Shown: in pieces, positions 47,978 to 57,277 of the stretch | Numbering within the stretch: the first letter of the stretch is position 1 | Layout: each line of letters begins with the position of its first letter | Assembly: GCA_022791475.1 (NCBI GenBank) | Contig: JAAVZD010000027.1 | Span: forward strand, 24,272-88,271 | Length of the DNA: 64,000 nucleotides | Direction: 5' to 3' | Source: Clostridia bacterium | GTDB taxonomy: Bacteria; Bacillota_A; Clostridia; TANB77; CAG-508 | Notes under the pieces: generated by a model | The model's input: the letters and a program-made list of their open reading frames with translations, nothing else | Told to the model about the DNA's origin: nothing | Database searches by the model: none | Translations under genes and position numbers: made by a program

Positions 47978-50900
47978 TTGGAAAAAAGAAATATAAAGTT
48001 TTTTTTGAAAATAATTATTTTTATTGTAGTATTAACATTAAGTTTACTAATATTAACTAATGACAGTAAAGCAAATAGTGAAGAGAGAAAAGAAAGTAAA
48101 TTTTGTTATCTATCAGATATCCCATATATTGCTGAACAATCCAGAGTAGGTTGGGGAAGTATAACCTTAGACCAAAACTTAGAAACTCAGTATAATGATG
48201 GTTTAATAGCACTTCAGATAGATAACCAAGTTAAATTTTTTATAAAAGGAGTAAGTGCACATGCAACATCAACACTAGTTTATGACATAAGTTCATACAA
48301 TTATGATTACTTTACAACATATTTTGGTGTAGATGCAAGTAGACAAAACAATGGAAATGGTGTTAAATTTGCAATATATACATCAAAAGATGGACAAAAT
48401 TGGGACTTACATACACCAGTGTCACCACCTGTAATGAAAGGTAACACAAATGCGAATTTTATAAAAATAGATATAAAAGAAGCAAAATATTTAAAATTAT
48501 ATTGTCATAATAATGGAAATGCCACAGCAGATCATGCTGTATATGCAGACGCAAAATTAATTAAAGAAGGCTATGAAGAAGGAGAAACAAAAATTGATTT
48601 TATAAAAACAATAGAAGAATATGACGAAATAATTAAGAATCATACAGGAGAAGAAATAACAGGAGAGTATGAACTAACAATACTACAAAGAGAATTTGTA
48701 AAAAACGTTGGATATGATATATTACAATCATATACAGCTTTAAACGAAGAAAATGAAGAAACCATTTCATGGTTAATGAATGATGTAGAAAACTTACGTT
48801 TATACATATTAGGAGGAAAGCCAACAGGAAGTTACTTGTCATCATTAAAAGTTTTAAATAACTTATATAAAACATATAAGGAAGACTTTAAAATACAAGA
48901 AATATCAAAATATGGAACTAAAAAAGGTGATTTATATAAGAAAATGGCAATAACACTTTCACTTACACATTCATCAAAAGTAGCTTTATGGATGCAACCA
49001 TCAGCACCAGAAAATCAATCAGATGCAGTTACACGTTATTCAATATTTAAAAAGATGTATGATGAAGGAAAATTTGTTGTTTCTTCAAGTATAGATATTA
49101 CAAAATGGTTTGAACAATATAATGTAGAAGAAATGCGTTTTGTAATGAATAACATAATAGATGATGAAGAAATTTTATGGTTAAATGAATACACTAAAAA
49201 GCAAATAGATGCTCACCCAACACAAGCATGGGCATATTTAACACCACACCCTTACATGGCTTATGTATGGCCAAATTATGGAAATCCGATATTCCACGAC
49301 CAAGATAAAAAAGAATATTGGGATGAAAAGTTTGGAGGAATATTTTCTAAATATGGAGTAAGTTATAGTACAGAAACAAACAAAATATATAAAGTATGGA
49401 TGAACTTTAGAAATGAATTCGGAACAGGAGCAGTTTGTGGTGGAATATCAAAAACAGGTTCAAATATTCGTACAGTTCATGGTATACCAGCAGCAGTTAT
49501 TGGTCAACCAGGTCATGCAGCTATTATCTACTATGGTCAAGATGAGCAAGGTAGAGGATACTGGAATATTGATAATGACGTAAGTGGTTGGACATTATCA
49601 GAAAAAGGTGAAAGAATGCTACTAGGTTGGGGAAATGCTAGTTATACTAGAGGATCTTATCAAGTAGTATATATGGTATTAGCACAAGAAGTATTAAATG
49701 ATTATGAAAATTTTGAAAAATGTGAAAAAACAATAATGCTTGCAAACTCATATAGTGGAGATTTAGAAAAACAAGAAGAAATATATAGAAAAGCATTAGA
49801 AATACAACCAATCAATATTGATGCATGGTATGCACTAATTAATGTATACAACTTAAATACAAATAAAACAGAAAATGATTATTATGATTTAGCTAAAGAA
49901 CTAGCAGAAAAATTAAAATATTTCCCATTACCAATGCAACAATTAACAAATTTAATTAAAACAAAAATAACAAGTATAGAAAATTCTTATAAATTTACAC
50001 TTTTACAAACAAGAATATTAAAAGAAGCAAGTCAAACACCAAATAATACAGAACAAGACTACTACGTATATCAACCAAGTATTACAAGAACAGAAGCAAA
50101 CTTCTTATTAGGAAAATTAGATAAAACAATTGCAACTTTCTCATTTGATGGAGAAGATAGCGGAAAAATTGTACTATCAAGTCGTTTTGACGGAAATGGA
50201 ATTCGTTGGGATTATAGCTTAGATGGCAAAGAAACTTGGAATGAAGTATCATTCACAGCAGAAGAAGAACATAAATTGCAACTAACCCCAGAACAAATTG
50301 CAAATATCACAGCTGAAAATGACATATATGTTCATATTGTAGGAGTAGGTTATGAAGAAGAAAATCTTTACAAAATAGACATTACAAAAGGAACTTTACC
50401 AAATACATTATTTAATAATGATTTAGAAAATCGTGTAGTAGGGGTAAACCTTACAATGCAATGGCGTATGGCAGAAACCGAAGAATGGACTTCATATAAA
50501 ACTTCAAGTCCAAACTTAACAGGAAATGCAACAGTAGAAGTTCGTGTAGGAGCAACTGGAACATCTCTTCCAAGTGAGCCAATTTCACTAAGTTATACTG
50601 AAGACAACCAACCAGATACAAGAAAATACATTCCAGTATCACATTTAACAATAGAAGCAGTTTCTACTCAAGCAACTTCTAATCAAGGTAATGCAACATA
50701 TGCAATTGATGCTAACTATAATACAAGATGGCATTCTGCATGGAATGGTTCAGACACTCAAAGATATATTATTATAAAATTAGATAAACCAGTATATTTA
50801 TCAGCAGTAGAATTTGTTCCAGCAGGTGGAGGAAATGGAAAAATAATAGATGGAACAATATATGGAAGTACAGATGGCGAAAATTGGGAAGTATTATCAC

Positions 50901-52441
50901 AACAAACAGGCTTAAGATATACAAACCAAGCTAATACAATAGCAGATGCTATAATCAATACAAAGAATTTCGAAATAGAAGATCCAAAACAAGTACAATA
51001 TGTAAAAATTGTAGCAGACCGTGCATCAAATGGAAATTGGTTTACAGCAAGAGCATTTAACCTATTCCAAGATATAACACAAAATCCACATCCAACAGCA
51101 GGTATAGCTTTTAGTATAGAAGAACCAACAAGAGAAAATGTAGTAGCAAGACTAGTTAACCCAAGCACACAAATAACAATAACAAATAATAGTGGTAACG
51201 ATACATATACATTCACAGAAAATGGACAATTTACATTTGAATTTGTTGATGAATATGGAAGAGAAGGTAAAGCTATCGCAAAAGTAGACTGGATAGATAG
51301 ACAAAGTCCTACTGCAACTATTGAATACAGTCAAAATTCTATAACAAACAAAGATGTTATAGCTATGTTAAAAAATATTAGTGAAGATATATATATAATT
51401 AATGAAGATGGAATAAAAACTAACTATGTTGAAGTTGAGAATAATAAAGTAAAATCTATTACTTACATTAATGAAGAAGGAAAAACTACTAAAGTATTAG
51501 AATTAGACGAAAATGGAAATACACAAAGTATTAAATACTTTAATGACAATGAAAAAGTTGTATATATTACAAAATTTAAAGAAGATGGAAGTATAGAAGA
51601 AATATTCCTTAATGAAGATGCAGAGCAAATTGATCCACCAGAAAATGCAGATGAATATCGTAATTTAAGTCAAATAGGAAGAACAAAACCTTTAGAACAT
51701 ACCTTTGAAGAAAATGGAACATACATTTTTAGAATTCAAGACAAAGCAGGAAATTCAGCACAAATTGAAGCAAGTACAAACTTAATTGATAAAGAAGTTC
51801 CAACAGCACAAATAGAATATGATATTACACAAACAACAAACAATGCTGTAACAGCAACAATAATATTAAGTAAAGAAAACGCATATGTTACAAATAATAA
51901 TGGAAATAAAACATATACATTTAATAAAAATGGTGAATTTACTTTTGAATTCCAAGATGAAGCGGGAAATAAAGGTACTGCAAAAGCAAAAGTAAATTGG
52001 ATTATAGAAAAAGAGCCAGAAGAAGAAATAACATTAAAATCAAAATATAAAACAATTGAAGAAGGCGAAAATAAATATTTATATAGAATTAACGCAAAAA
52101 CAATTTTAAAAGAATTTATTAAAGATATCGAAACAAATGGAATTATAACAATATATAAAAAAGATGGAACAATTTTAAGGGAAGATGAATTTATAGGCAC
52201 AGGAATGATATTAAAAGTAAAAAACGAATCAGGAACTAAAGAAATTTCATTAACATTATCTGTAATAGGAGATACAGACGGAAATGGAGAAGTAACACCA
52301 ACCGACTTAGCAGATGCTATACAAATATCGTTAGGTGAAAATAACTTTAATATTATACAAAAACTATCTGTGGATATAAATGAAGACAATCAAATAACAC
52401 CAACCGACTTAGCAGATATGATAAAAATGACATTAGAGTAA
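47978..52441 (+). CDS. Large exoprotein: NPCBM, transglutaminase-like, discoidin and dockerin domains
   Basis: The 1,487-residue protein begins with a signal peptide (IIIFIVVLTLSLLILTN region). An NPCBM-like carbohydrate-binding domain is at about 50-200 (SRVGWGSITLDQN, VKFFIKGVSAHA). A papain/transglutaminase-like domain has Cys near residue 485 (GTGAVCGGISK) and His in GQPGHAAIIYYG. TPR-like helices, a beta region and a discoidin (F5/8 C) domain at about 885-1035 (NTRWHSAWNGSDTQRYIII) follow, then Ig-like repeats. A type I dockerin forms the C terminus, with two calcium-loop repeats DTDGNGEVTPTDLADAI and DINEDNQITPTDLADMI. The dockerin should dock to a cohesin; the next gene encodes one. 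Start is TTG 47978 after aaaggggg. Confidence 0.9.
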   Translation: MEKRNIKFFLKIIIFIVVLTLSLLILTNDSKANSEERKESKFCYLSDIPYIAEQSRVGWGSITLDQNLETQYNDGLIALQIDNQVKFFIKGVSAHATSTLVYDISSYNYDYFTTYFGVDASRQNNGNGVKFAIYTSKDGQNWDLHTPVSPPVMKGNTNANFIKIDIKEAKYLKLYCHNNGNATADHAVYADAKLIKEGYEEGETKIDFIKTIEEYDEIIKNHTGEEITGEYELTILQREFVKNVGYDILQSYTALNEENEETISWLMNDVENLRLYILGGKPTGSYLSSLKVLNNLYKTYKEDFKIQEISKYGTKKGDLYKKMAITLSLTHSSKVALWMQPSAPENQSDAVTRYSIFKKMYDEGKFVVSSSIDITKWFEQYNVEEMRFVMNNIIDDEEILWLNEYTKKQIDAHPTQAWAYLTPHPYMAYVWPNYGNPIFHDQDKKEYWDEKFGGIFSKYGVSYSTETNKIYKVWMNFRNEFGTGAVCGGISKTGSNIRTVHGIPAAVIGQPGHAAIIYYGQDEQGRGYWNIDNDVSGWTLSEKGERMLLGWGNASYTRGSYQVVYMVLAQEVLNDYENFEKCEKTIMLANSYSGDLEKQEEIYRKALEIQPINIDAWYALINVYNLNTNKTENDYYDLAKELAEKLKYFPLPMQQLTNLIKTKITSIENSYKFTLLQTRILKEASQTPNNTEQDYYVYQPSITRTEANFLLGKLDKTIATFSFDGEDSGKIVLSSRFDGNGIRWDYSLDGKETWNEVSFTAEEEHKLQLTPEQIANITAENDIYVHIVGVGYEEENLYKIDITKGTLPNTLFNNDLENRVVGVNLTMQWRMAETEEWTSYKTSSPNLTGNATVEVRVGATGTSLPSEPISLSYTEDNQPDTRKYIPVSHLTIEAVSTQATSNQGNATYAIDANYNTRWHSAWNGSDTQRYIIIKLDKPVYLSAVEFVPAGGGNGKIIDGTIYGSTDGENWEVLSQQTGLRYTNQANTIADAIINTKNFEIEDPKQVQYVKIVADRASNGNWFTARAFNLFQDITQNPHPTAGIAFSIEEPTRENVVARLVNPSTQITITNNSGNDTYTFTENGQFTFEFVDEYGREGKAIAKVDWIDRQSPTATIEYSQNSITNKDVIAMLKNISEDIYIINEDGIKTNYVEVENNKVKSITYINEEGKTTKVLELDENGNTQSIKYFNDNEKVVYITKFKEDGSIEEIFLNEDAEQIDPPENADEYRNLSQIGRTKPLEHTFEENGTYIFRIQDKAGNSAQIEASTNLIDKEVPTAQIEYDITQTTNNAVTATIILSKENAYVTNNNGNKTYTFNKNGEFTFEFQDEAGNKGTAKAKVNWIIEKEPEEEITLKSKYKTIEEGENKYLYRINAKTILKEFIKDIETNGIITIYKKDGTILREDEFIGTGMILKVKNESGTKEISLTLSVIGDTDGNGEVTPTDLADAIQISLGENNFNIIQKLSVDINEDNQITPTDLADMIKMTLE

Positions 52442-52489
52442 TAATATAATTAGTAATGCAAATAAAAAATTGAAAGGAGAAATAAAAAC

Positions 52490-53206
52490 ATGAAAAAAAC
52501 AATAAAAATCATTTCAATAATTACAATTATGGCAATAATAATAAGTATAGTAAATATATCAAACGCATTCTCATTTAATGTAAGTGTATCATCAAATGAT
52601 AAATTAGTAGCAGGTCAAGAAGTAAAAGTTACATTAACATTAAGTAACATAGATATGGATGATGGAATACGTTCAATAAAAGTAGGAAAAATAACAGTAG
52701 GAGAAGAATTTGAAGAAATAACAGCAAAAAGTTTTTCAAGTACAACATGGATGACAACATATTCAAATGGTGGTTTAGTATTAATGTCAGGAACACCTAT
52801 AACAGAAGAAGGAGTAGCAGTAACATTAACACTAAAAGTAAAACAAGGAATAACAGCAAAATCATCAGCAGTAAGCTTTGAAAATATAGTTGCATCATCA
52901 GGCTCAAACACAGGAGATATAACAGTAGACACAAAAACTATAACAATAAAAGCAGAAGAAAAAGTAGAAGGTGGAGACCAAACACCAACAACACCAACAG
53001 AGCCAGAAAAACCAACTACACCTAATATTACAGATAAAGAACAAAACCAACCAAACAAAACAGAAAATCCACCTAAAGAAATATTACCAAGTAGAATACC
53101 ACAAACAGGAGAAAAAGAAGTAATAACAATGATAGTAGCATCAATAATGGTAATAACAGTAGTATTTGGAATAGTAAGTTTTATAAAATATAAAAAAATT
53201 AGATAA
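52490..53206 (+). CDS. Cohesin-like protein with an IPQTG sortase signal
   Basis: The 238-residue protein has a signal peptide (to about residue 26). A cohesin-like beta-sandwich follows at about 27-160 (VSSNDKLVAGQEVKVTLTLS, IRSIKVGKITV, GVAVTLTLKVKQG). A Pro/Thr wall-spanning spacer with TPTTPTEPEKPTTP comes next. The C-terminal signal is IPQTGEKE, a hydrophobic helix and the tail KYKKIR, so sortase attachment to the wall is expected; a sortase gene is at 36786. It starts 48 bp after the dockerin protein, forming a complete dockerin-cohesin pair in one operon. The cohesin call rests on pattern and context, not an alignment. Confidence 0.85.
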   Translation: MKKTIKIISIITIMAIIISIVNISNAFSFNVSVSSNDKLVAGQEVKVTLTLSNIDMDDGIRSIKVGKITVGEEFEEITAKSFSSTTWMTTYSNGGLVLMSGTPITEEGVAVTLTLKVKQGITAKSSAVSFENIVASSGSNTGDITVDTKTITIKAEEKVEGGDQTPTTPTEPEKPTTPNITDKEQNQPNKTENPPKEILPSRIPQTGEKEVITMIVASIMVITVVFGIVSFIKYKKIR

Positions 53207-53226
53207 TAAAATATAAATTAAATAAG

Positions 53227-53265
53227 TAAAGAGATTTTAGAATATACCAAAAATCTCTTTATTTT
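53227..53265 (+). terminator. Terminator after the cohesin gene
   Basis: aaagagattttagaa and ccaaaaatctcttt pair, followed by attttattat. Confidence 0.85.
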
Positions 53266-53351
53266 ATTATAGTATAAGAAAAATCTATTTTTAAATTTCG
53301 TATTGTAGAGATATAGAAAAGCATGCATAGAGAAAAAAGAAGGAAATACAT

Positions 53352-53429
53352 GGGGAAAACTTAAAGTTAATTGAAGGACAAATTGTACCTATTTATAAAA
53401 ATGGAAAAGGAGAAAAAACTTATATTTAA
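53352..53429 (+). pseudogene. Remnant of a phage antirepressor-like N terminus
   Basis: In one frame the DNA reads GENLKLIEGQIVPIYKNGKG and then EKTYI before a stop. This resembles the opening of phage antirepressors (xLxLxEGQxVPVYxTxxGEK, then VYGTELH). No start codon or downstream body is left. The rest of the 340-base gap holds only a partial gacaattagttgaaattatctg hairpin and a ribosome-binding site for the next gene. Confidence 0.35.
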
Positions 53430-53605
53430 TAGTAAAAGTCATGTATTTGTAGAGGCAAATAAAAGGGTAGACAATTAGTTGAAATTATCTGTTGTTTATT
53501 ATATAATCAAGTAGGAAATAGTAAGATGTTACTCGAATTTAATCTGTTAGAAGATTCGCGAAATTTACAAAAACTATTATGAGATAATTATATAGGAGGA
53601 AATTT

Positions 53606-54088
53606 ATGAAGAACTATGAATTAGGAACAAACGAAGTAATTTTGTATGAAGATATTATAAGACATAGTAAGGTTAAGGGGAGTGTAGAATTAACTTTAAC
53701 TTCACAAAAAATAATTTTTGAAAAAGAAAAAGGAATATTAAAAAAGGAAAAAGAACTTATTGATATTATAAATTTAGAAGATATTAAAATTTATAATGAT
53801 AAGGTTCAAATTCAACAAAAAGGTGTTGAAGTAAACATTCAAACTATTAATGAAAACATAAAAATCTCATTTTATAGTATGTTTAAAGCAAATAAATTTG
53901 TAACAAATATTATTAATACAATTACAGGGACAACTATTACAAAACGAGGTACAGATAAAATTAATACTGCAATTAATACTGTTAATGATGTATTAGGAAT
54001 AGATACAAGAGACACATTAAAAGAAGTTATAGAAAATGGTATTGCAGGAACACTTATAAAAGGAATTAAAAGAAAAAATAAAAAGTAA
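53606..54088 (+). CDS. PH-like domain protein of unknown function
   Basis: The 160-residue protein begins with alternating strands: EVILYEDIIRHSKVKGSVEL, then TLTSQKIIFEKEKG and DIINLEDIKIYNDKVQIQQ. This is the pattern of bacterial PH/GRAM-like domains (YokE/bPH type). A helical C terminus has GLIDTRDTL-like features (GIDTRDTLKEVIENG) and a basic end. No enzyme motif or signal peptide is seen. Such proteins may bind membranes or partners, but the role here is unknown. The start follows aggaggaaattt. It begins an accessory stretch of unlinked small genes. Confidence 0.65.
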   Translation: MKNYELGTNEVILYEDIIRHSKVKGSVELTLTSQKIIFEKEKGILKKEKELIDIINLEDIKIYNDKVQIQQKGVEVNIQTINENIKISFYSMFKANKFVTNIINTITGTTITKRGTDKINTAINTVNDVLGIDTRDTLKEVIENGIAGTLIKGIKRKNKK

Positions 54089-54136
54089 TGTTATAATTCC
54101 CTAGTAAATAGCAATCAGTAAGGAGAAATAAAAAAT

Positions 54137-54673
54137 ATGAAAAAAATATATATTAGTATGATAATAGTCATAATACTAGTTATAATAGTAGGAATTATAA
54201 CAAACTATATAGATAGTGGCAGAATAACAACAGGACATGAACCGCAATATTGTATAAAAATAGTAAGCAATGGAGGAAGTAAAATAACTTACTGGGGATT
54301 AGGTTATAAAGTAATAAGATATGTAAAAATATCTCCAAATGAACCATATGAAAGTAATATAGGAGTAAAAATGGGAAGCTGGTTTATGAAATATGACTTG
54401 CCAAAAGAAAGAAATATTATAATAGAATATGAAGACAAAATCATAAAAATAACAAATCATAATGATATTGACAAAATTTCTAATATTTTAGAAAACTCAA
54501 AATATAATGCACAAATATGTAATGGAATAAATACACATAAAATATCAATAGATAATGAAATATATTATTTAAAAGAAAGTTGTAAAGAAATACAAAAAGG
54601 AGATAAACAATCAGCAATAACACAAGAAGACTTGAATACAATTTTAGAAATAATAGAAAAACATTTTATATAA
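54137..54673 (+). CDS. Membrane-anchored protein of unknown function (178 aa)
   Basis: An N-terminal helix (about 4-24, ISMIIVIILVIIVGII) is followed by an extracytoplasmic domain containing YCIKIVSNGGSKITYWGLGY, KVIRYVKISPNEPYESN and GSWFMKYDLP. The motif YWGLGYKV is familiar from uncharacterised clostridial membrane proteins that often sit in accessory clusters. No catalytic residues stand out. The start follows taaggagaaataaaaaat. A separate hairpin lies at 54801. Confidence 0.65.
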   Translation: MKKIYISMIIVIILVIIVGIITNYIDSGRITTGHEPQYCIKIVSNGGSKITYWGLGYKVIRYVKISPNEPYESNIGVKMGSWFMKYDLPKERNIIIEYEDKIIKITNHNDIDKISNILENSKYNAQICNGINTHKISIDNEIYYLKESCKEIQKGDKQSAITQEDLNTILEIIEKHFI

Positions 54674-54800
54674 TAAATTGCGGGAACAAATACTAATATA
54701 AAAGCAAATTGGTAAAAAATCTCACAAGATAGTTAATGAAGAATTAAAAAAAGAATTTTTGCAAGAAGATATTATATAAAATATAATAATAAAAATTATA

Positions 54801-54832
54801 AAAGTAAGTAGTTGAAAAATTACTTACTTTTG
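54801..54832 (+). terminator. Terminator-like hairpin
   Basis: aagtaagtagttg / tacttacttttg forms a 9 bp stem with a T-rich tail. The surrounding bases hold no gene. Confidence 0.55.
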
Positions 54833-54898
54833 TGATATCATATTGTAAGATAAATGACTATCTAATATTTGTCAGATTATAGGAGGAGATATAAAAAT

Positions 54899-55147
54899 AT
54901 GAATAAAAAAGAATTTAAGAAAAAATGTAAACAAGAAAAAACTACAAGTTATAAATTAATGTTATCAGGAGGAATAGTATCTACAATAGGCTTAATAGTT
55001 ATTCTATTATCATTTTTAATTATTAAAGAATTTGTACCACAAATTGTTGCGTTTGTAATAGGTGGAATAATTGCATTTGTTGGAATGGTATTAGACTTAA
55101 CAGGAGAGATAATTTTGGCTAAAAATTATAAAGAATACAATAAATAA
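54899..55147 (+). CDS. Small two-helix membrane protein (82 aa)
   Basis: The start ATG 54899 lies after aggaggag; a TTG at 54869 is upstream of the ribosome-binding site. A basic head (MNKKEFKKKCKQEKTTSYK) precedes two transmembrane helices at about 22-43 and 48-68 joined by a short loop, and a cytosolic tail follows. No family is recognised. It could be a holin-like or accessory membrane protein, but there is no evidence either way. Confidence 0.6.
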   Translation: MNKKEFKKKCKQEKTTSYKLMLSGGIVSTIGLIVILLSFLIIKEFVPQIVAFVIGGIIAFVGMVLDLTGEIILAKNYKEYNK

Positions 55148-55229
55148 GAAATATGATTGAAAATAACTTTGAAATTAGCTATATATAAAATATATAGCAT
55201 AAATCATAATATAGAAAGGATATAAAGTT

Positions 55230-55589
55230 ATGGCAAGAATATTAAAAAATAAAGAGTTAATAAATACAAGATTAGCAACCAATCATGGTGGATGGATGTA
55301 TTGTGATAAATGTAATGAAAATATAGGATATTTATGTTATTCAACCTATGATAAATTAGAGCTAAAATATAAATGTAATTGTGGAAGTCAAGGTAGTGCG
55401 TTATTAGATTTTGAAGATAGTAAAATAGGTCAAAAATGTAATGATGAATTAGTTATTATAAAAAATAGATTTTGCTGTCCCAAAGATAATGAGCCTTTAA
55501 TTACAATTTTAGAAAAAAAAGTAGTTAGTTATGAAATGAAAATAACTTGTAAAACATGTAATAAAATCTTTAAAAAGGAGGTAGAATAA
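55230..55589 (+). CDS. Zinc-ribbon protein of unknown function
   Basis: The 119-residue protein has repeated Cys pairs: MYCDKCNENIGYLC, KCNCGSQG, RFCCPKDNEPL and ITCKTCNKIF. Two zinc ribbons or one two-metal fold are likely. No catalytic motif is visible. The next gene, a three-helix membrane protein, starts at the base after its stop, so the two are surely co-translated and may form a membrane complex. The start follows aaaggatataaagtt. Confidence 0.65.
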   Translation: MARILKNKELINTRLATNHGGWMYCDKCNENIGYLCYSTYDKLELKYKCNCGSQGSALLDFEDSKIGQKCNDELVIIKNRFCCPKDNEPLITILEKKVVSYEMKITCKTCNKIFKKEVE

Positions 55590-55910
55590 ATGAATTTCTT
55601 ATTAACATTATTGATTGGAATAGTTGCAGGAATAATAGATGTATTACCAATGATTAAAATGAAAGTTGATAAATACTCTTGTATATCAGCATTTGTATAT
55701 TATTTAATAGTTCCTTTTGTCATATTTGGAATCAATTGGTTTAGCAATTTATGGTGGTTAAAAGGTGGAGTTGTTGCTGTTCTTATGGCAATTCCAGTCA
55801 TTATTTTAGTTGCTAAAGAAGATAAAAAAAGTCCAATAGCAATGACAATAATGTCTATTATTTTAGGAAGTATTATTGGTGTTGTAGGACATTTTTTGAA
55901 TTTAATGTAA
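55590..55910 (+). CDS. Small three- to four-helix membrane protein (106 aa)
   Basis: The protein is mostly hydrophobic: LLTLLIGIVAGIIDVLPMIK, then a second and third helix, and a last helix with IAMTIMSIILGSIIGVVG. Gly residues at regular steps suggest tight packing. The ATG directly follows the TAA of the zinc-ribbon gene, and aaaggagg at the end of that gene serves as its ribosome-binding site. Unknown function. Confidence 0.65.
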   Translation: MNFLLTLLIGIVAGIIDVLPMIKMKVDKYSCISAFVYYLIVPFVIFGINWFSNLWWLKGGVVAVLMAIPVIILVAKEDKKSPIAMTIMSIILGSIIGVVGHFLNLM

Positions 55911-55922
55911 TTAATCACCTAT

Positions 55923-56156
55923 TTGCCAGAACTAGCCCCAGCACCAACAGATTGTAAGGCAGATTGTGATAGTGCTATTCGTGCTGAATTACCAGTAGGA
56001 ACACAAAATGCAAATATAATAACAAATACTCAAACACAATCTATTGGAAATGTTATAGTAAATGAACCAGGAATGATTGTACTTGAAAATACCGAGAATA
56101 ATAGTATTACTTTTATATCAAGTTGTAGAATAGATACAATAATTTTACAAGATTAA
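55923..56156 (+). CDS. Possible fragment of a surface or appendage protein (77 aa)
   Basis: The frame starts at a TTG without a convincing ribosome-binding site. The product has PELAPAPTDCKADCDSAIRA, then NANIITNTQTQSIGNVIVNE and a final ENNSITFISSCRIDTIIL. The Thr/Asn-rich beta character and Cys resemble the C-terminal part of a secreted structural protein. As it lacks a signal and a start site, it may be the tail of a truncated gene. A terminator follows at 56172. Confidence 0.35.
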   Translation: MPELAPAPTDCKADCDSAIRAELPVGTQNANIITNTQTQSIGNVIVNEPGMIVLENTENNSITFISSCRIDTIILQD

Positions 56157-56171
56157 ATTAAACATTATATT

Positions 56172-56203
56172 AGGACTAAGAGTGAAGCTTAGTCCATTTT
56201 TTC
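56172..56203 (+). terminator. Terminator
   Basis: ggactaag and cttagtcc pair around a 7-base loop and are followed by atttttt. Confidence 0.85.
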
Positions 56204-56697
56204 TATATGCATCTTAAAACCTTAAAAAATACCAAGAAGAAATTGAAAAACAATATATAATTACAAATATAGAAGGTTTTTACTAATTGATAATTATAAC
56301 ATAATTTAATAAAGAGATACTTAAAAAAGAAATATTAAAAAGTATCTTATTTTTTAATATGAAAGACAGATGTCATATTTATGTGATATAACACTAAAAT
56401 AGTTTATAATAAAAATATGATAAAATGCTTTTAAATCAATACTTTTAAAAAATAAAAAAATGATACTAATAAGATACTAACCTCATAGAGTTTTATACAG
56501 TCTTATAGAGCTTTTTGGTGGAAAAATACAAAACAAAGTTTTATATTTATAAATATTAGAATAAAAAAATAAGTCAAAAAAGAAGTTTACAAAATACTTT
56601 TCTGGTTTATTATTTTTTTGACTATTTTCATATACATTTTTTTAGAATAATGTTATAATGAGAGCTATAACTAGTAATTTGAAAGTGAGTTGATAGA
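56204..56697. other. Gene-free stretch with a terminator and an operator-like copy
   Basis: I see no reading frame. A hairpin gatactt / aagtatc followed by ttatttttt lies at 56326-56358. Near 56366 the sequence gacagatgtcatatttatg resembles the operator-promoter of the WYL gene at 57227, as if that promoter had been duplicated. Before the next gene there is a TATAAT at 56654-56659. Confidence 0.5.
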
Positions 56698-57183
56698 ATG
56701 GCAAAAGTAATATTGATATGTGGTAAAATTGCAAGCGGTAAATCATACTATGCAAATCAAATAAAAGATAAAGAGAAAGTAGTTATTTTGAATACAGATG
56801 AATTAACTTATGCTCTATTTGATAATGAACAAGGTGAAATGTATGAAGAAAAAGCTAATAGAGCCAACAAGTATTTAATGAAAAAAGCTGTAGATATAGT
56901 AAAAGCTGAATGTAGTGTTATTCTTGATTGGGGTTTTTGGACAATTAAAAGCAGGAATGAAATAACAAAATATTTTCATTCTAATAATATAAATGTTGAA
57001 TGGCATTATATAGATGTCGATGATAAAGTATGGAACAAAAACATTGAAGAAAGAAACATAAAAGTAGAAAAAGAAAATGGTTTTGACTTTTATGTTACAG
57101 AAGGATTAAAGAATAAAGTATTAACTATGTTTGAAAAACCTTCTAAAGAAGAAATTGACATTTGGTATAAACTAGAACGATAA
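56698..57183 (+). CDS. AAA/zeta-like P-loop kinase family protein
   Basis: The 161-residue protein opens with Walker A (ILICGKIASGKSYYA). It has an acidic Walker B-like ILNTDELTYALFD at the position where zeta-toxin-like and polynucleotide-kinase-like AAA_33 proteins hold the catalytic Asp, then SVILDWGFW and a lid region NIEERNIKVEKENG. It probably phosphorylates a small molecule, sugar or nucleic acid end. There is no antitoxin gene beside it. ATG 56698 is preceded by aaagtgagttgatag. It is a single gene with its own promoter. Confidence 0.72.
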   Translation: MAKVILICGKIASGKSYYANQIKDKEKVVILNTDELTYALFDNEQGEMYEEKANRANKYLMKKAVDIVKAECSVILDWGFWTIKSRNEITKYFHSNNINVEWHYIDVDDKVWNKNIEERNIKVEKENGFDFYVTEGLKNKVLTMFEKPSKEEIDIWYKLER

Positions 57184-57226
57184 ATTACAATAAGTAGAGT
57201 AGATAATAAGTTAAATTTTTATAAAT

Positions 57227-57244
57227 ATGACAGATATATGTCAT
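57227..57244. promoter_or_regulatory. Palindromic operator at the WYL-gene promoter
   Basis: atgacagatatatgtcat is an inverted repeat located about 10 bp before TATAAT (57255-57260). YafY/WYL regulators often control their own operon through such a site. Confidence 0.55.
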
Positions 57245-57277
57245 ATTTATATGCTATAATATTGGTAGGAGGAAATT

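Noticed and set aside
52300..52430. Direct DNA repeat near the end of the exoprotein gene
   Set aside because: It encodes the two TPTDLAD calcium-loop repeats of a dockerin and is explained by the protein.
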